This document shows positions 21,309-33,402 of a stretch of DNA of 64,000 nucleotides, piece by piece. Positions within the stretch are counted from its first letter, which is position 1. Every line of letters starts with the position of its first letter. Source of the DNA: Flammulina velutipes (Eukaryota; Basidiomycota; Agaricomycetes; Agaricales; Physalacriaceae); NCBI GenBank assembly GCA_011800155.1, contig CM022370.1:1612001-1676000 (forward strand). The letters are read 5' to 3'. A model generated the notes under the pieces. The model had not been told where the DNA came from. It did no database searches and saw nothing but the letters and a program-made list of their open reading frames with translations. Both the position numbers and the translations under genes were made by a program.

Positions 21309-24300
21309 TCAAGTTGAACTAGCAGGCATTTGCGAGTTCCTCATTCCAAACAACTCAATGATTTCTGCCAAATGGTCAGAAACAGCAAGGATACTGTAAC
21401 AACAGACAAACCTTGCAATCGCGCTTCCTTCCTTTGATGAGGAGTTTCCGTACGTTTCTGACCAGAGAACGCCTGTGCGATTAGGGTTTTCTTTTTCTCT
21501 TGTATATCGAGGACCTATAAAGCCAAAATCAACTACTGTTTGCGCCTCAAGGTTGAATCGTACCTTCGCTTCGACCGTGTTTTCGGCAATGAGCTGGTAT
21601 ACATGAACGTCCTTCTTCTGACCGATTCGATTGACCCGGTCGATAGCTTGACTTTCAATCCCTTCTTGCCACCATCTGCAAGATTTCGATTAGTGAATAG
21701 CAATGTAGTGAACGTGAAAGACTGACGGGTCCATCCTGGAAAACAAGGGCGACTTGAGCAGTTCGGCGGTTGTCAAGACAGAATCACTTACATGAACACG
21801 TTATTGGCAACTGCACAACCAACGTTCAGTAACGATGCATAAAGCGAACAAGGGAGTACGTACCAGTCAAATTGAGGCCCAGTGCACCCTAGAGATCGAA
21901 GTCAACTACGGTGCGAGAAACTCAATGAGCTAGAAACGTACCGCCTTCAACGATAGGAGCAAGATCTTGGGGTTCCCACCATTTCCAAAGCTTAGATCGT
22001 CGAGTCTCTCGGGACTGGGAGCCCTTGCTTTGCCCTTGCCTTTTGCCTTTGCCTTGCCTTTGCCCTTGGACTTTTTCGTAGAATAAGAATCATCGTCATC
22101 AGAAACGATGAAGTCGTCGTCATCGTCCTGTCCCATGGGTGTGAAATCGCTATCCTGGCGAGTAGGTGCAAAGTTGTCGTCATCATCATCGTCTATAACG
22201 GCACGTCGCGACGCTTTCCGCCTCCTTGAGGTCGCAGGTTCGACATCCATCGCATCATCATCAACAATAGGCGCTTCCGCAATGGGCACGGAAAACCGAG
22301 CTAGTACTTCTTGACGCTTCTTAGCAGACATCCGTCCATCGAATCGCTCATACGAGATTCTAAACGTGAAAATGGTGAGATAGAGTGCGCTGGAATGATT
22401 AAGGAAACCTATACCCTCGTTCATCGAGCGCTTCCGCAATCTGAAGATTGCATAAGTACAAATGACCAGAGATGATGAAGTATACTTTACTTACCTTGTC
22501 AAGGAAGGAAGTGAACTGAGAGAAAACTAGCGATTTCTCCGACCCAGGCATCAGAGTTAGCAGATGAATGAGCTGGTCGATCTTCGCAGACGATCCAACC
22601 TGGAAGGTGCTCTCTTCTTCCTCTCGATACATCATTTGTGTCATCTCTGTCGGTGGAGGAGGTTCAATCACATCGCCGATGGACAATACCCGACGGTCCT
22701 GGAATACAGCTGAGTCAAGTCGAACAGCAATGTATCCTGGTCAAGGGCACATACCATGGGGCATTTCCCTTGACGACTGAGAATCTCCGTAATACTGTTG
22801 CACGATGTAAGTCATCAACAGGATACTGCGCACGATATCCACTAACCATGATATGCAGAACAGGTGAGAGCAGGCTGTGATACGCGCATTGTTGGTCTCG
22901 GGTGTACACAAGCAAACGGGACATTCCTCGTAATCTTCGATGGCCTGTAAAAGTCGGCTTTGAAGCCGGCTTTTGTCTGCTGGACTGAGCGTGATCTGTG
23001 GCTTGTTTGGGTCGTCATTCTCGAGCATTGCTTTGAGTTGGTCGATGTAATCTTTCGGGACCAGGCCAGGATGTAACGCTATTTGACGCATGCGAGTGAG
23101 CATACTCAAGACATTAGAGGTGATCTTATATATTGTTAGCGTTGAAAAGGCCAGCATAGTCAATCCACTGACTGAATTGGCCTCTCCTCTCGACAGGTAG
23201 CCTTGGATGCGTTGCTGGGAGAGTTTCTCAATCTCGTCGTAGAGTTGCTGAAGAAGAAAGGTTAGCATAGATCGACTAGCAGAAACGATGGTAGTGTTAC
23301 TCTGGCTTCGTCGTGTAATACCACGGGAACACGGATAATTTCGACCTAGGGAAGTTGTCAGGAATTAAGACTCAAGATCAACGCCTGTCGTACGGGTGGG
23401 AGGGGAATGAGTGGGGTGCCATTGCTGTCTTGCATCTGCCAGAATATCAGTACAAACAGTTGCTGGTACGTTTCACATACCTCCTTCGTCCTCCGAATAC
23501 AGACGTGGCTCATCAGTGCCTAGCTCAAGAGTTAGCACTTCCCGCAAGAGATACAGTAATTGTACTCACGCTAAGAAGTTGCGCCCCGTCGGGATGTCCA
23601 TCCTTTAGTGGACGGAGAAGCAGTCGCTTGAAATATTCTTCGTTATTCAAAGGACGGCAGATACGAAGAAACGTCAGAATGGATCCGAGATCCTACCACG
23701 AAGTCAGTGTATGTAGTGCAGTAAACGGCGGAGCATACTCTTGGGGAGTTGATCTAAGTAAGGGAGAAAGGGAATGTGAGCAGAGGCATCTAATAGAGAT
23801 TTTGCAACTTACAATCGGTGTACCGGTGAGCACCCACCGGCGGTCTGCCTCTAGTCCACAGACGGCTTTTGCCATTTTTGTCTTGGGGTTGCGAACTGTA
23901 TGTCCTTCATCCAGAATGATTCGCTAGTATAATTGCATGGGTGTCGTAAATTAACGATGACGTGTAGAACTCACCTTCCATTTAATATCGTACAGCGCCT
24001 TCTCCATCTTTTTCTTCTTGCTTTTAGGACCAGCTTCAGGCTTGACGTCCGCGAACTCAGTGACACAGACTTGGTAAGTCGTGAGGACCACGTCGTATCG
24101 AGACAAGTCTTCGGCTGCAATGGATCGACCCGCCCCATAGTACACATAGCTCGTCAGTGCACCGGGAGCACAGTGGTCTAACATTTGCTTTTCCCAATTC
24201 TGTGACGAAACAAATTAGTCGCACAGTCAAATATAGTAGGTATCCACTGCACCGAAAGAATGGAGAGCGGAACGACTGTGTACTATGTTAGTTTAGCGGA

Positions 24301-26513
24301 AAGTATATTTTGACCGTCACGAACCAATGAGCGTACTGTTACAGAACTGGGCAGGTTTGTCGGCTTTGGTTGCCAATACCAGCGCGATCATAGTCAACGT
24401 CTTACCCTAGAGAGCCGTTAAAAGAGCAATTATCTTGCATTGAAGTCCCCTTACCAGACCCTAATTATGCGTTAGCTGGTGACTGCACAGGCAAAATGAA
24501 AGACATACCATAGCATCCGCGAACAATGCCCCGCGACCAAGCGCAGGAGCTTCCATCGTTGGTGTCTTGGTTGCAACTAGGACAAATGACGTCGATAATA
24601 ATTTGGGTCGCCTAAAGAAATAACATACTGTTAAAGTAGTAGTTCGAGTTCTGGATGGCAATTAGCTGATGTTGAGCACGAGCAAAGATACTCACCTTCG
24701 ATGGATTCTTTCGAACCTGCCAGAATTGTACGGGAGGGTCCTTCTCTGTCTGAGGGAGTTTCGGATATTCTCTTTCGATGCACCATTGTAAACCTTGACT
24801 CTAGAGTCCTCAGACTCAGTACATGTTAGACACAACATGTGGACAAATGACAAACCTGGTGCTTCATCAAGTCTACGAGCAGGTCGCCCTTGGTGATTCC
24901 GGGGGGATCGGGATGCAGAGGAAGCTTAAGCACATCCTCCGTTGAACACACCGTGTCGAGGAGTGAGTTCCGACGACCTTCATCATCGACCTTCTCAAGA
25001 GTGTTTAAGATGCGACTAAGCTCCGCAGCCTTCTTGCGAGATTCTTCTTGTTTCATAGCCGCCTCTATTTGGGCCTGGGTATTCTTTGTAACATGCTTCA
25101 AGGGTGCAGGTGCGGGTGCACTTCTGCCCATTCCAGTAGAATATGACGGACCAGCTTGCGACGCAGGAGGTCTTGCCTGAGGTGCGAATCCGCGTTGTCC
25201 AGGGGTGGCCCACTTTAGCACTGGCTCAAGCTCCCTTCGCTTGTCCGAACGGCCGTAAATACGAACAGTCCTGAAATGGTATCGCTATCAACCTCGCCGA
25301 TACAGGAAATTTGAGAAACGAACAAGTCCAAGGTGTAACCTTTGAATCCGGAAACTTGACCAACCGGTGTTAAGAGAAGTAGTAACAGAAGAAGGAAGAC
25401 ATACGATTCCCGTCATGAATTACAGCTTCACAATTGACCAGATTTCTGTCCATGAGCGGCGCCAACTTTACCGCTGTGCCTCTCGGAATATGACCGACTT
25501 GAATTCGGTTCATGTTGAGGACTTGAATGGCATTACTAGTATCCAGATTCAGATGGCTTCTGAAGGAGAACGGTGTATACTATTACCTGTCATATTTGTT
25601 GTGAGGTTCACGTTGAAGGATTACTTCCTCTCCCGGTCCTACGAGACCTGCGGTAGTGTTAGACTAATTATATAGTGTTTGAGGCGATTCACAGACCTTT
25701 GTAGTACTGGACGCCCACTACGTTGATCCTGAGGGTGGCATAGAGTTCTTCCATTGGCTCATCTTCAACTGACTCGTTTTCCGGTTCAACCAAGGCCTGA
25801 GAGCTAGAAGAACCTGCCGACGCTGGGGTCGGGGTTGAAGCAACGGCGGCGTGCTTTCTCTTCTTCGGACTGGGAGGCTTAGCTATTGTGGCGGGAACAA
25901 CACGAGGCGCCTGGGAGGCATTGGCAGCAAGAGCAGCATCTCGCATTGCTTTACGTTGCTTTTGGCTTGGAAGGGATTGCGTGGCGGAAGTAGCGACGGG
26001 ATGTGGAATAGTGGGGATTGTGGCCAAGGCGGGTGGTGGTGGTGGCGGAGGTTGTTGGCCAGATAACATGTGCGCCATTGGATGAGGTGTGATAGTGACA
26101 GCAGTAGGAGGCTGAGAACTTGCAGCAGCAGCAGCTAGTGCAGCGTCACGAGAAGCTTTTCGTTGTTTCTGACTTGGTGCAGTTTGCGACATGGAAAGGG
26201 GAGGAGTAGGGATAGGTAGTGGTGGCAGTGGTGGCGGCAGCGCAGCAGCTGGTGGATGCAGCGGAGGGATCCGACGTTCTTGAATTGCTTTGACAATCTT
26301 ATGCTGGTCGTCAGAACTATAATGGAAGAGAGAAGATTAATCAAGGACGCGGGGTAGACAAAGTACTTACTTGAGTGATGTGAAATCCTTGATCTGACTT
26401 GGATTAATCATAGCAAGCTGAGCCAGAATATCCGGAGTTACACATTCCCTATTAGCCTCGGTCAGAAGATGCGCCACAAAACGAATGAAATTGCAGCTAA
26501 CCAGTGCCGCCAT
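21309..26513 (-). CDS. HLTF/Rad5-like SNF2 translocase with HIRAN and RING domains
   Basis: A DNA translocase and E3 ubiquitin ligase of the Rad5/HLTF group, expected to promote fork reversal and PCNA polyubiquitination in damage tolerance. About 1,300 residues over more than 20 exons. It starts [12 protein letters not shown] (26513). A long Pro/Ala region contains a near-duplicate SQKQRKA-RDAALAA. The HIRAN DNA-end-binding domain follows ([26 protein letters not shown]), then the SNF2 helicase core with Walker A spelled across three exons ([13 protein letters not shown]), a DEGH box in [12 protein letters not shown], and WVLTGTPI. The RING sits between the lobes (CPVC ... CSHLFCISC ... KCPMD). 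Lobe 2 has [11 protein letters not shown], an acidic/Lys-Gly-rich insert, and [34 protein letters not shown]. It ends [12 protein letters not shown]. Confidence 0.93.
24455..24460 (-). other. 6-nt microexon in the HLTF-like gene
   Basis: The exon reads GGTCTG and encodes the Gly-Leu of the Walker A motif DAMGLGKT. It is bounded by AATTAG on its 5' side and GTAAGG on its 3' side. Flanking exons end with codons for DAM and begin with GKTLT, so the six bases are required for an intact ATPase motif. Confidence 0.85.
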
Positions 26514-26861
26514 TCGATGGTGTCGCCATAGTCTGCTGTTATTTTCCTTCCGTAGCGTAGACTACCTTTTTCAATGTTCGCCCCCTACAAAAGAATGGAT
26601 TAAATGTCGCGTCAAAGCGCGTCTAGAAATGGCGCACCTGGCAGGGAGGTGGGCCGTGGCATTTGGCTCTTGCCGACTGGCTGTACTGTGTATACTGTCA
26701 GCCACCAGGTCGTCGTCACTGTCTGGAGTACATACGCCGACTATATGCGTGAGGCTCATCGTCGCGACGATGATGGCTTCTTTCCAAGCCGTCTCGGGAC
26801 CGTGTTCCGCGACGTTGACAAACATGTTCAAATACAGCGCGCTTGCTCTTCCACCACGACC

Positions 26862-28176
26862 ATGTCTGAAGCAGGTTCATCCAGTAAATTACTTGTTTTC
26901 TGTCTTTGTTCTATCGCTCAAGTGTGCACAGATGTTCTGCCATACGATCCGGACCAGGATGCGGAGGAGAAACGCGCAGTCCGCAAGAAATATCGGTCTC
27001 TCCAGAAAACAATGGAAGGTGAGTACAACAGAATACGCGATAACTCTACTCAAAACGCGTCTTTTAGCACACCAACAAAATATAAATGATGCAAGTCTTG
27101 AAGAACTCGCAGGTAGCATCAACATGGCCAATCTGGCCTTCACGCGAGGTGCGCGTTAATCTCGCGACCCAATTACATTACAACTTACGCCACATAGTCA
27201 AGGGCCCGCAGGAAGCTACTCTCGACTCTCAGTTCCTTCTTGCCGCATCGAGCATCGGTGCCCAGAAAGCGCGCGCCATGAAGTCTGGGACAGGCGCGTT
27301 CGACGTTGACGAATTCGTCTCCAAGCTTGTGTCCTTCATGGGTGGTCGAAAGCTGGACATGGCTGACGACGGATCAGAAGCCTCTGATGACGAGGACGAC
27401 GCGATTGTCTTTGACTGGTCCAAAATAGCGCGCAAAGCCCTCGCTAAAAGTCGTCGCGTTCCTACTCTCGGATTCATGTACGTCAATCTCAGAATTTCTT
27501 TGCTCTACTTAGTTGATTTCTAGGCTCGGCCCTCTCTCGCTTGAAGCGAAGAAACGCGCCCCAGTACACCGAGCCAAGTTAGAGAAGAATAAGGCCGACC
27601 TAACCAAACCACAAGAGCTACGAGAAGAAGATATAGCCCGATCGGAGAACGAAACGACTAAGAACGTCGCAGTGGTAAGATTTCTTTTCCTTTTCAGTAT
27701 ATCTTTATCCTAACCTGATTCATCCTAGCTTGAAACGATCTTGAAAGACATTGGGGAATCTGTAAACCTGTTCAAATTCGTCATAAATCCCAACGACTTC
27801 GCACAGTCAGTGGAAAATATCTTCCACTTATCATTCCTCATTCGGGACGGCAAAGTGGCGCTCGAAACTGAAGAGGACGGCGCACCCATCATATGTGAGT
27901 GTCGCTGGCCTCCATCTATCCTATTAATTAGCTTAATCGTCTATAGTTGCCTGTGAACCACCAAGCGACGAGGATCGAGCTGAGGGCACTCTTCTCAGGC
28001 GGCAAATAGTATTCGAATTTGATGAAGCTACCTGGAAGGTCAGTCCTGCCACCTCGTTTCGAATGTCTTACTAATTATTCAAACAGCGTGCCATTGAAGT
28101 ATGGGATATCAAACAACCAATGGTTCCTCAACGCGCGGCTGCCAAGATGAGGATTGGGAACAAATGGTATGGCTAG
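26862..28176 (+). CDS. NSE4: Non-SMC element 4, Smc5/6 complex kleisin
   Basis: The kleisin subunit that bridges the heads of the Smc5/6 complex in recombination repair and replication-fork stability. It starts at ATG 26862 (MSEA), and an intron joins it to DVLPYDPDQDAEEKRAVR. The N-terminal kleisin helix LQKTMEAHQQNIND is followed by SLEELAGSINMANLAF and, across a 54-nt intron, VKGPQEATLDSQFLLAASSIG, the helix that contacts the Smc5 neck in this family. A middle acidic segment (GSEASDDEDDAIVFDW) and an Arg/Lys linker lead to the winged-helix C-terminal domain: SVENIFHLSFLIRDGKV, FACEPPSDED, IVFEFDEATWK and RAIEVWDIKQPMVPQR. It ends NKWYG. Its start codon is 348 bp from that of the divergent HLTF/Rad5-like gene. 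Confidence 0.95.
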
Positions 28177-28311
28177 GTGTTGATTGATTTCTATACATAT
28201 TTTACTTGATTTCCTGGGTATCACTAGTTTTATATATAAGACTGGACTCTGCATAGTATTGTGCATTCAATTAGCTATAAATTACGACTGTACACTATCC
28301 TATAGATCATC

Positions 28312-31300
28312 CTAAATTGTGGTGGGATCGAGACCGAGGGGGAGCATGGTTTCGTCAGCAAGAGATGCCTTTTCCCAAGTAGTTTGTTGGAGCTACGAGT
28401 CGTCAACACAGAGAGGATGATAACGGACGTGGACTCGCCTGTTTTAACGCGTCGTGAATCGATAGTAAGTTCATGTGATCAGGCGCACTACTATCATCAT
28501 TCTACGAATGGTAAGCCTGCAGAACACAAACTAAAGAATCAGCTAAACGTACCGAAAGCAATCCATCGAACTCTCTGAACTGCAATCGCAAGTCGAGAGG
28601 GACTTGCGAAGGGAAAATCAGAACATGAATGGTGGGCGTATACGGCCGTTCAGCAGACACCGCTTTGATCAAGCCCTATTGGAATGGAACGGTCAGTGGC
28701 GGACGAAATATTCTGACCAAGCGTTCCTACCTGCGCAGCGGAAATGGCGAGCCTGATATTTAGCCTCTGGTTTCTGGCATCCTTTCCGATGACCACGAAG
28801 ACCTCCCAAATACAATCCAATAGAAACACCGAAGAATGAAATGGTCCATGACTGATAAGAGATGGCACAAAGGAAAACTATCACGGGAGAAACATTATTA
28901 GCATCGCTCTCAATCATGATGCATGCAGTCACTCACAGCCGTGTTACCCTTGGAAGAATTTACAAGCCAGATGGATGGGTCCACCCGCTGAGCGTGACCT
29001 CTCCAACGCCAATAGTCAGCCTGCGCATACTCCTCCTCACCAAGGACCATCCAGAACATATCAGCATCGTCTTCACTTGCTCCACGAGCAATTTCAACGA
29101 CATTCTCGCCAAGCTTTCGGGCATACCCTCTCGCAGCCTTTCGTTCCTTTTCCAATGCGCCACACCCGTGCCAAACATATACGGTCCCGAGGACCGAAAC
29201 ACAGTAACTAAATGCAGAACATAGGTTCTTGATATTCTGGAAGAATGGTCGATCATCAGCTTGTATATCTTGAGAACAAAGGAACACCCACAAGATCTAA
29301 CTCGTCAATGATGATGAACCCATTTCTCGATCGAATAGCGTGCATTGCAGTGTTCTCGAGCGCCCAATGAACCCGAGAGCCCTGAGCAGGAGACATGAAT
29401 ATACGGGACTAGATGATATCTAAATCCCTACCTGTCGGATTGCGAGCTGGCCACCCAAAATGTGGAGCAGTGCTGGAGGTTCGCCATATTGCGGTACATG
29501 GATCTGTTATACGCTTCATTAGCTTATCCTATTCACGAGATATGGAGGGTTCGACTTACAACCGATGTGCCATAGCGTGAGGCGAGCTCTTTGAGCTTGC
29601 GCTCCTCAGCGTCTCCCATCTGACTTCCCTTCCCTTTCCAAGCCCATAGCGAGGTCGCGACTAAGCCACTGGAGACCGATTTCTTACGGTGGATGATTGC
29701 AATAATTTCACCATCGTAGAATATGTTGATATCTGTGGATAGCGCAGTTGACGAAGGCCCATCGATAATCATGACATCTACTGATATGTCCCGAACCGTT
29801 GAATCTGGCACATAGGGCGGGCCGCCGACAGAGAGGAGAGAGATATCCACTTGAGGAAGCGGGCCGTCATCGAAATCTGACAAACTGATTAGCACCGCGA
29901 CTTTCGGAAATACAGACCATATAAGGACTTCGACTAACCAAGTTTAACCTCCTCCAGTAGGACTTCAGGTTCGACACGTTGAACCAGGGACTTGCCAGTA
30001 TCACGAGAAAGTGTCCCAGCCGGAGAGGAGACTGGTGTTGCTTCCTCTTTCAAAGGAGGCAGCGTAATGGCAGAAAATCTGTCATAACTCGAACGACGCT
30101 TTTCTGAATGCAAGGCAGCTTGAGGCCGAGCAAAAGACAAAGTCGGTGACACCTCTCGTTCTGGACTGGGAGGAGATTTCGGCTCCGGCGTGGGGGGGAT
30201 AGTTGCCGGCTCTTGAATTTTCATGGATTCTTTCTCGAAGACTTGAGCAACGTCCATCACTGTGGCTCTGTTGCCAGAACTTGGGATCCTGGTCAGGCGA
30301 GGCGACGGCGACGCATTATCTGGGACACTAGAAGGTGGGCTAGGGCTCGCTAGCGCGCTGGGCAGGCGTGGACTCGGTGACGATATGCCGGTAACGCTAG
30401 ATTTTGTCCGTACAAGGGGGGACGATGAATCGGGGGCGGCCATCCCAGGTAAGGCCTGTCGACCCACCATTTTTGGGGCTGGTTTCTCCTCTGTAGGGGG
30501 AGAAGGGCTACCCGGTTTCATGTATGCCATACGCGATACTGAATCCGGGTCCGTCATCCCAGGCAATGCCTGCAGACGGGCCATTTTGGGGGTTGACTTT
30601 GCCGACGTATCTTCTGAGGCAGTTTGCGATAGAATAATGCCATTATTGGCCCAGCGGTCTGTAATACGGCCTCCAGGACTGCGAGGAAGACTCTGAGTAT
30701 CTTCCCGAGATCGTGCAGGTTCCAAGGACAGCGAAGATACGCCCGGGGTCGACGACACAGTGCGATTGTCCATGTCAGTAGTTGCATCTGTACTTGACGC
30801 GTCACCTGTCGCAGACTTGGTTTTTCTTGGTTTCTTTGCGCGCTCCTTGGTGGGCTATAAGAAGAAAAGAAAGGTTCGGAAGGAAATGAATGGATTATCA
30901 AAATAACAACGTGAACAAATTAAAGCCCGTAAGTAAAATTCCAACTTGATCACCAAAATGAACGCACATGGGCTAACGGTTTCCTCGCTTCAGGCGCAAT
31001 ATTCGCAAAGGTGACTTTGCTTCCACCAGTACGATGAACACCAAGCTCGTCAACTTCCGAGAACGACAGAGGTGGTTGTGTGGGTTCTTCGGTTGGTTTG
31101 AATATCATCATGGTCGTTGCTGACCCAAGACCGGGAGACCCGCCAGATGGCTTCGACTCTCGCCTGGTAGACGACGGAGGGTGTCTTTCCGCCTGCAGAG
31201 ATGGCAAAGAAGGTCTATGTTTGACTGTCTTGGGATGAATCATTTCGGAATCTGAGCTTGGAGGGGCAGTGGTACGCGATTTCCTCATGGGTGTGGGCTT

Positions 31301-32576
31301 GGCAGTGGTGAGTGGAGACTGGGATGGAGTGTTTTCCGGTTGCCAACGGTCAAGAACGGATGCCTTGCGGATGCCTGTAGGCTTATTGGGTTCTTCCTTT
31401 GCAGCGAGAGGTGAACTGTGTATATCCTTGACCATGTTCTGCACGAAGCCACGTCCTTGCAGCCGACTTATGCTGGGGGTTGGGTCTTTTTGTGCTGGGG
31501 GCTTTAGAAAGGCGGGGGAAGCATTTGCTGACGCTGGTATTGTTGGTCCTAGCGAGGTTCGCGGCGAAGGTTGAATAGGTCTGGCAAGGGAAGGGCTTGG
31601 CGTCGACGGTGTACTTGAGCGTGGTTGCTGTGGAGTGAAGGGACGAGAAGGAGGCGAAGAGGGAGTGACCGTGGGAGTATTAATGATGAGTGGTTTGTTC
31701 GTGGGAGACACATTCGTGAAAGGTCGTGAAGATGATGATGCTGCTGATGAGCGTGAGTCGACAGTTCTCGCCGGAGTGCTTATAGTGCGATCTCTGCTTG
31801 CAATTTTCAGCGGAGAGACTGGGCGTGGCGCAGCCTGTTCCAAATAACGTGAAGCGACGGACGAGGTGCTCATTCGCCTAGTGCGCATATCGTCATGGCT
31901 AGGCGTCTGCTCGGCGTCGTGACCGTTGCTGTTATGAGGGGGCTTGAATTGCGTGGACATGCCTGGCATGGCAACACCTCTGGTGCCAAAAATCGGATGG
32001 GGAGCTTCACTGCGAGCGCGCTGCTCGAACTGAGTGGGGTCGTGAGCGTCTTGTTGCGGTGCATGCTTGTTCAGACGAGGGCCCGTAGCTCGGCCGCCTA
32101 TGAAGGCAGCCAAGGACATGGAATCGGGTGTAGTTGTCGATGCTGAGGGTGAATTGCGAATGGCAGGGGTCTGGGTTATGTCGCCCATTAATTTCTTGAG
32201 TGCGCTGTCCTGGCTCTGTTGCCTCTCTGACGGTGATTTGTATATGTCTGCAGTGACCGGAGAGTCGTCCTTGATTGCTGCTAGCTTTGAGCTCTCCGAT
32301 GCTGTTTAGCAGTTGAGTATATGAATAAACGCCACTAAATTGAATCTCACATAGGTCTAGGCTCTGTACACGACTGCCATAGCCGACGCCCCTACTCCTC
32401 CGCTGTCGTGCAAGCCGCGAGGCAGCGATTTCCTCTTCGAGTTTTCTCTGTTCTGCCTCCTCGTCGGCGTCGACCTGCTCTTGCATGGCCTTGATTTTGC
32501 TGGCCCATTCAGCGATTCCATCTTCTGGCTTTGGGGTGCCCGTACGCGTATACGGCGAGACCGACGTCGTGGCCAT
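28312..32576 (-). CDS. Long disordered protein with C-terminal gelsolin-like repeats (DUF4045-type)
   Basis: A large gene starting MATTSVSPYTRTG. The N-terminus has a helical, charged segment (WASKIKAMQEQVDADEEAE, EEEIAASRLARQRRSRG) typical of the fungal DUF4045 group. About 800 residues of Ser/Pro/Thr-rich disorder follow, with near-duplicates MARLQALPGM and MVGRQALPGM and several LDRWQPE-like motifs. The C-terminal third (about 29900-28312) is globular: VDVMIIDGPSS, STDINIFYDGEIIAIIHR, LWAWKGKGSQMGDAEERKL and YVWHGCGALEKERKAARGYA, the hallmark strand-helix of gelsolin/villin repeats. It ends LGLDPTTI. Known members with this architecture are fungal actin-binding candidates; severing or capping activity here is inference. 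Upstream ATG 32639 is a possible alternative start. Confidence 0.8.
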
Positions 32577-33402
32577 CGTGCTGGTCGATGAAGACAAGAC
32601 AGGACAAGCCTCGTGGTAACTGTCACGGCACGTGACCATGGTCGTTTGTACATGTGATTGACGAACTCGTCATCGAACTTGATCGGCATCGGAAAGACGA
32701 ACCCTCTTCAACTATCTTTGATTAGGCTGGCCCTATACCTAGAAAGCTAAGACGACCCCGTGCAATCCTACAGAATGTGTGGCCACCATGAGCACCGTCT
32801 GCCTAGGCCATTCATTTAAATTTTGATTACGAAATAAAATATCATCCGCTCCTTCCGTCGTAAACGATCGTGCTTGCACTCTGTCGTCTCCGATCCAACT
32901 TTTCCTTGTCCTCTACAGCTTCGGATTCGATATCTCTGCGGCTCTTACTCGCTTGGTTCTCTCGTCTTTACACTCCGATTGGCGCTCTTTTCGGCCTGGT
33001 AAAGCTGACTATGCCTTCTTGCGTCTATCCATCTGTGTACCATCGGCTGTGCCTAACGGACCCTGCTCGAAATTTATATGTCAAGAACAGATGAAATTAC
33101 AAAAACAGTTACATCAACCACCACCGACTGACAGCTTCCTGTCCCCGTTTGGTCTCTGTCTTCTCCTTCTGCCTCCCTATTACTGCCACTCCATGTCCTA
33201 ACCCAAAATATTCACCGCGCAAGGTCCTTATCTGTGCAGCATCACCTGGTTCCGAAACCACACGGCACCACCATCATGCACTCATAGCCGAATGTGTAGG
33301 TCCTAGTTTTTCCTTATAAACAGGATTTTCCGCCTACCAATTTGCATCTCTCCTCCAGGTCTCTTCGTCTATCTTCTTGTGCTCGTCGTGCCACTCTGTG
33401 CC
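32577..33402. other. Divergent intergenic region, 826 bp
   Basis: Promoter region shared by the gelsolin-type gene (minus) and the UbiA-like gene (plus). The part just upstream of 33403 is rich in C and T (33330-33400), as is common in fungal core promoters. I found no coding exon with a credible splice path, though a short 5' exon of the UbiA gene cannot be excluded. Confidence 0.5.

Noticed and set aside
22240..22252. GGTTCGACATCC, resembling a tRNA B box
   Set aside because: It lies inside the HLTF-like coding sequence, has no paired A box or cloverleaf, and its spacing is wrong.
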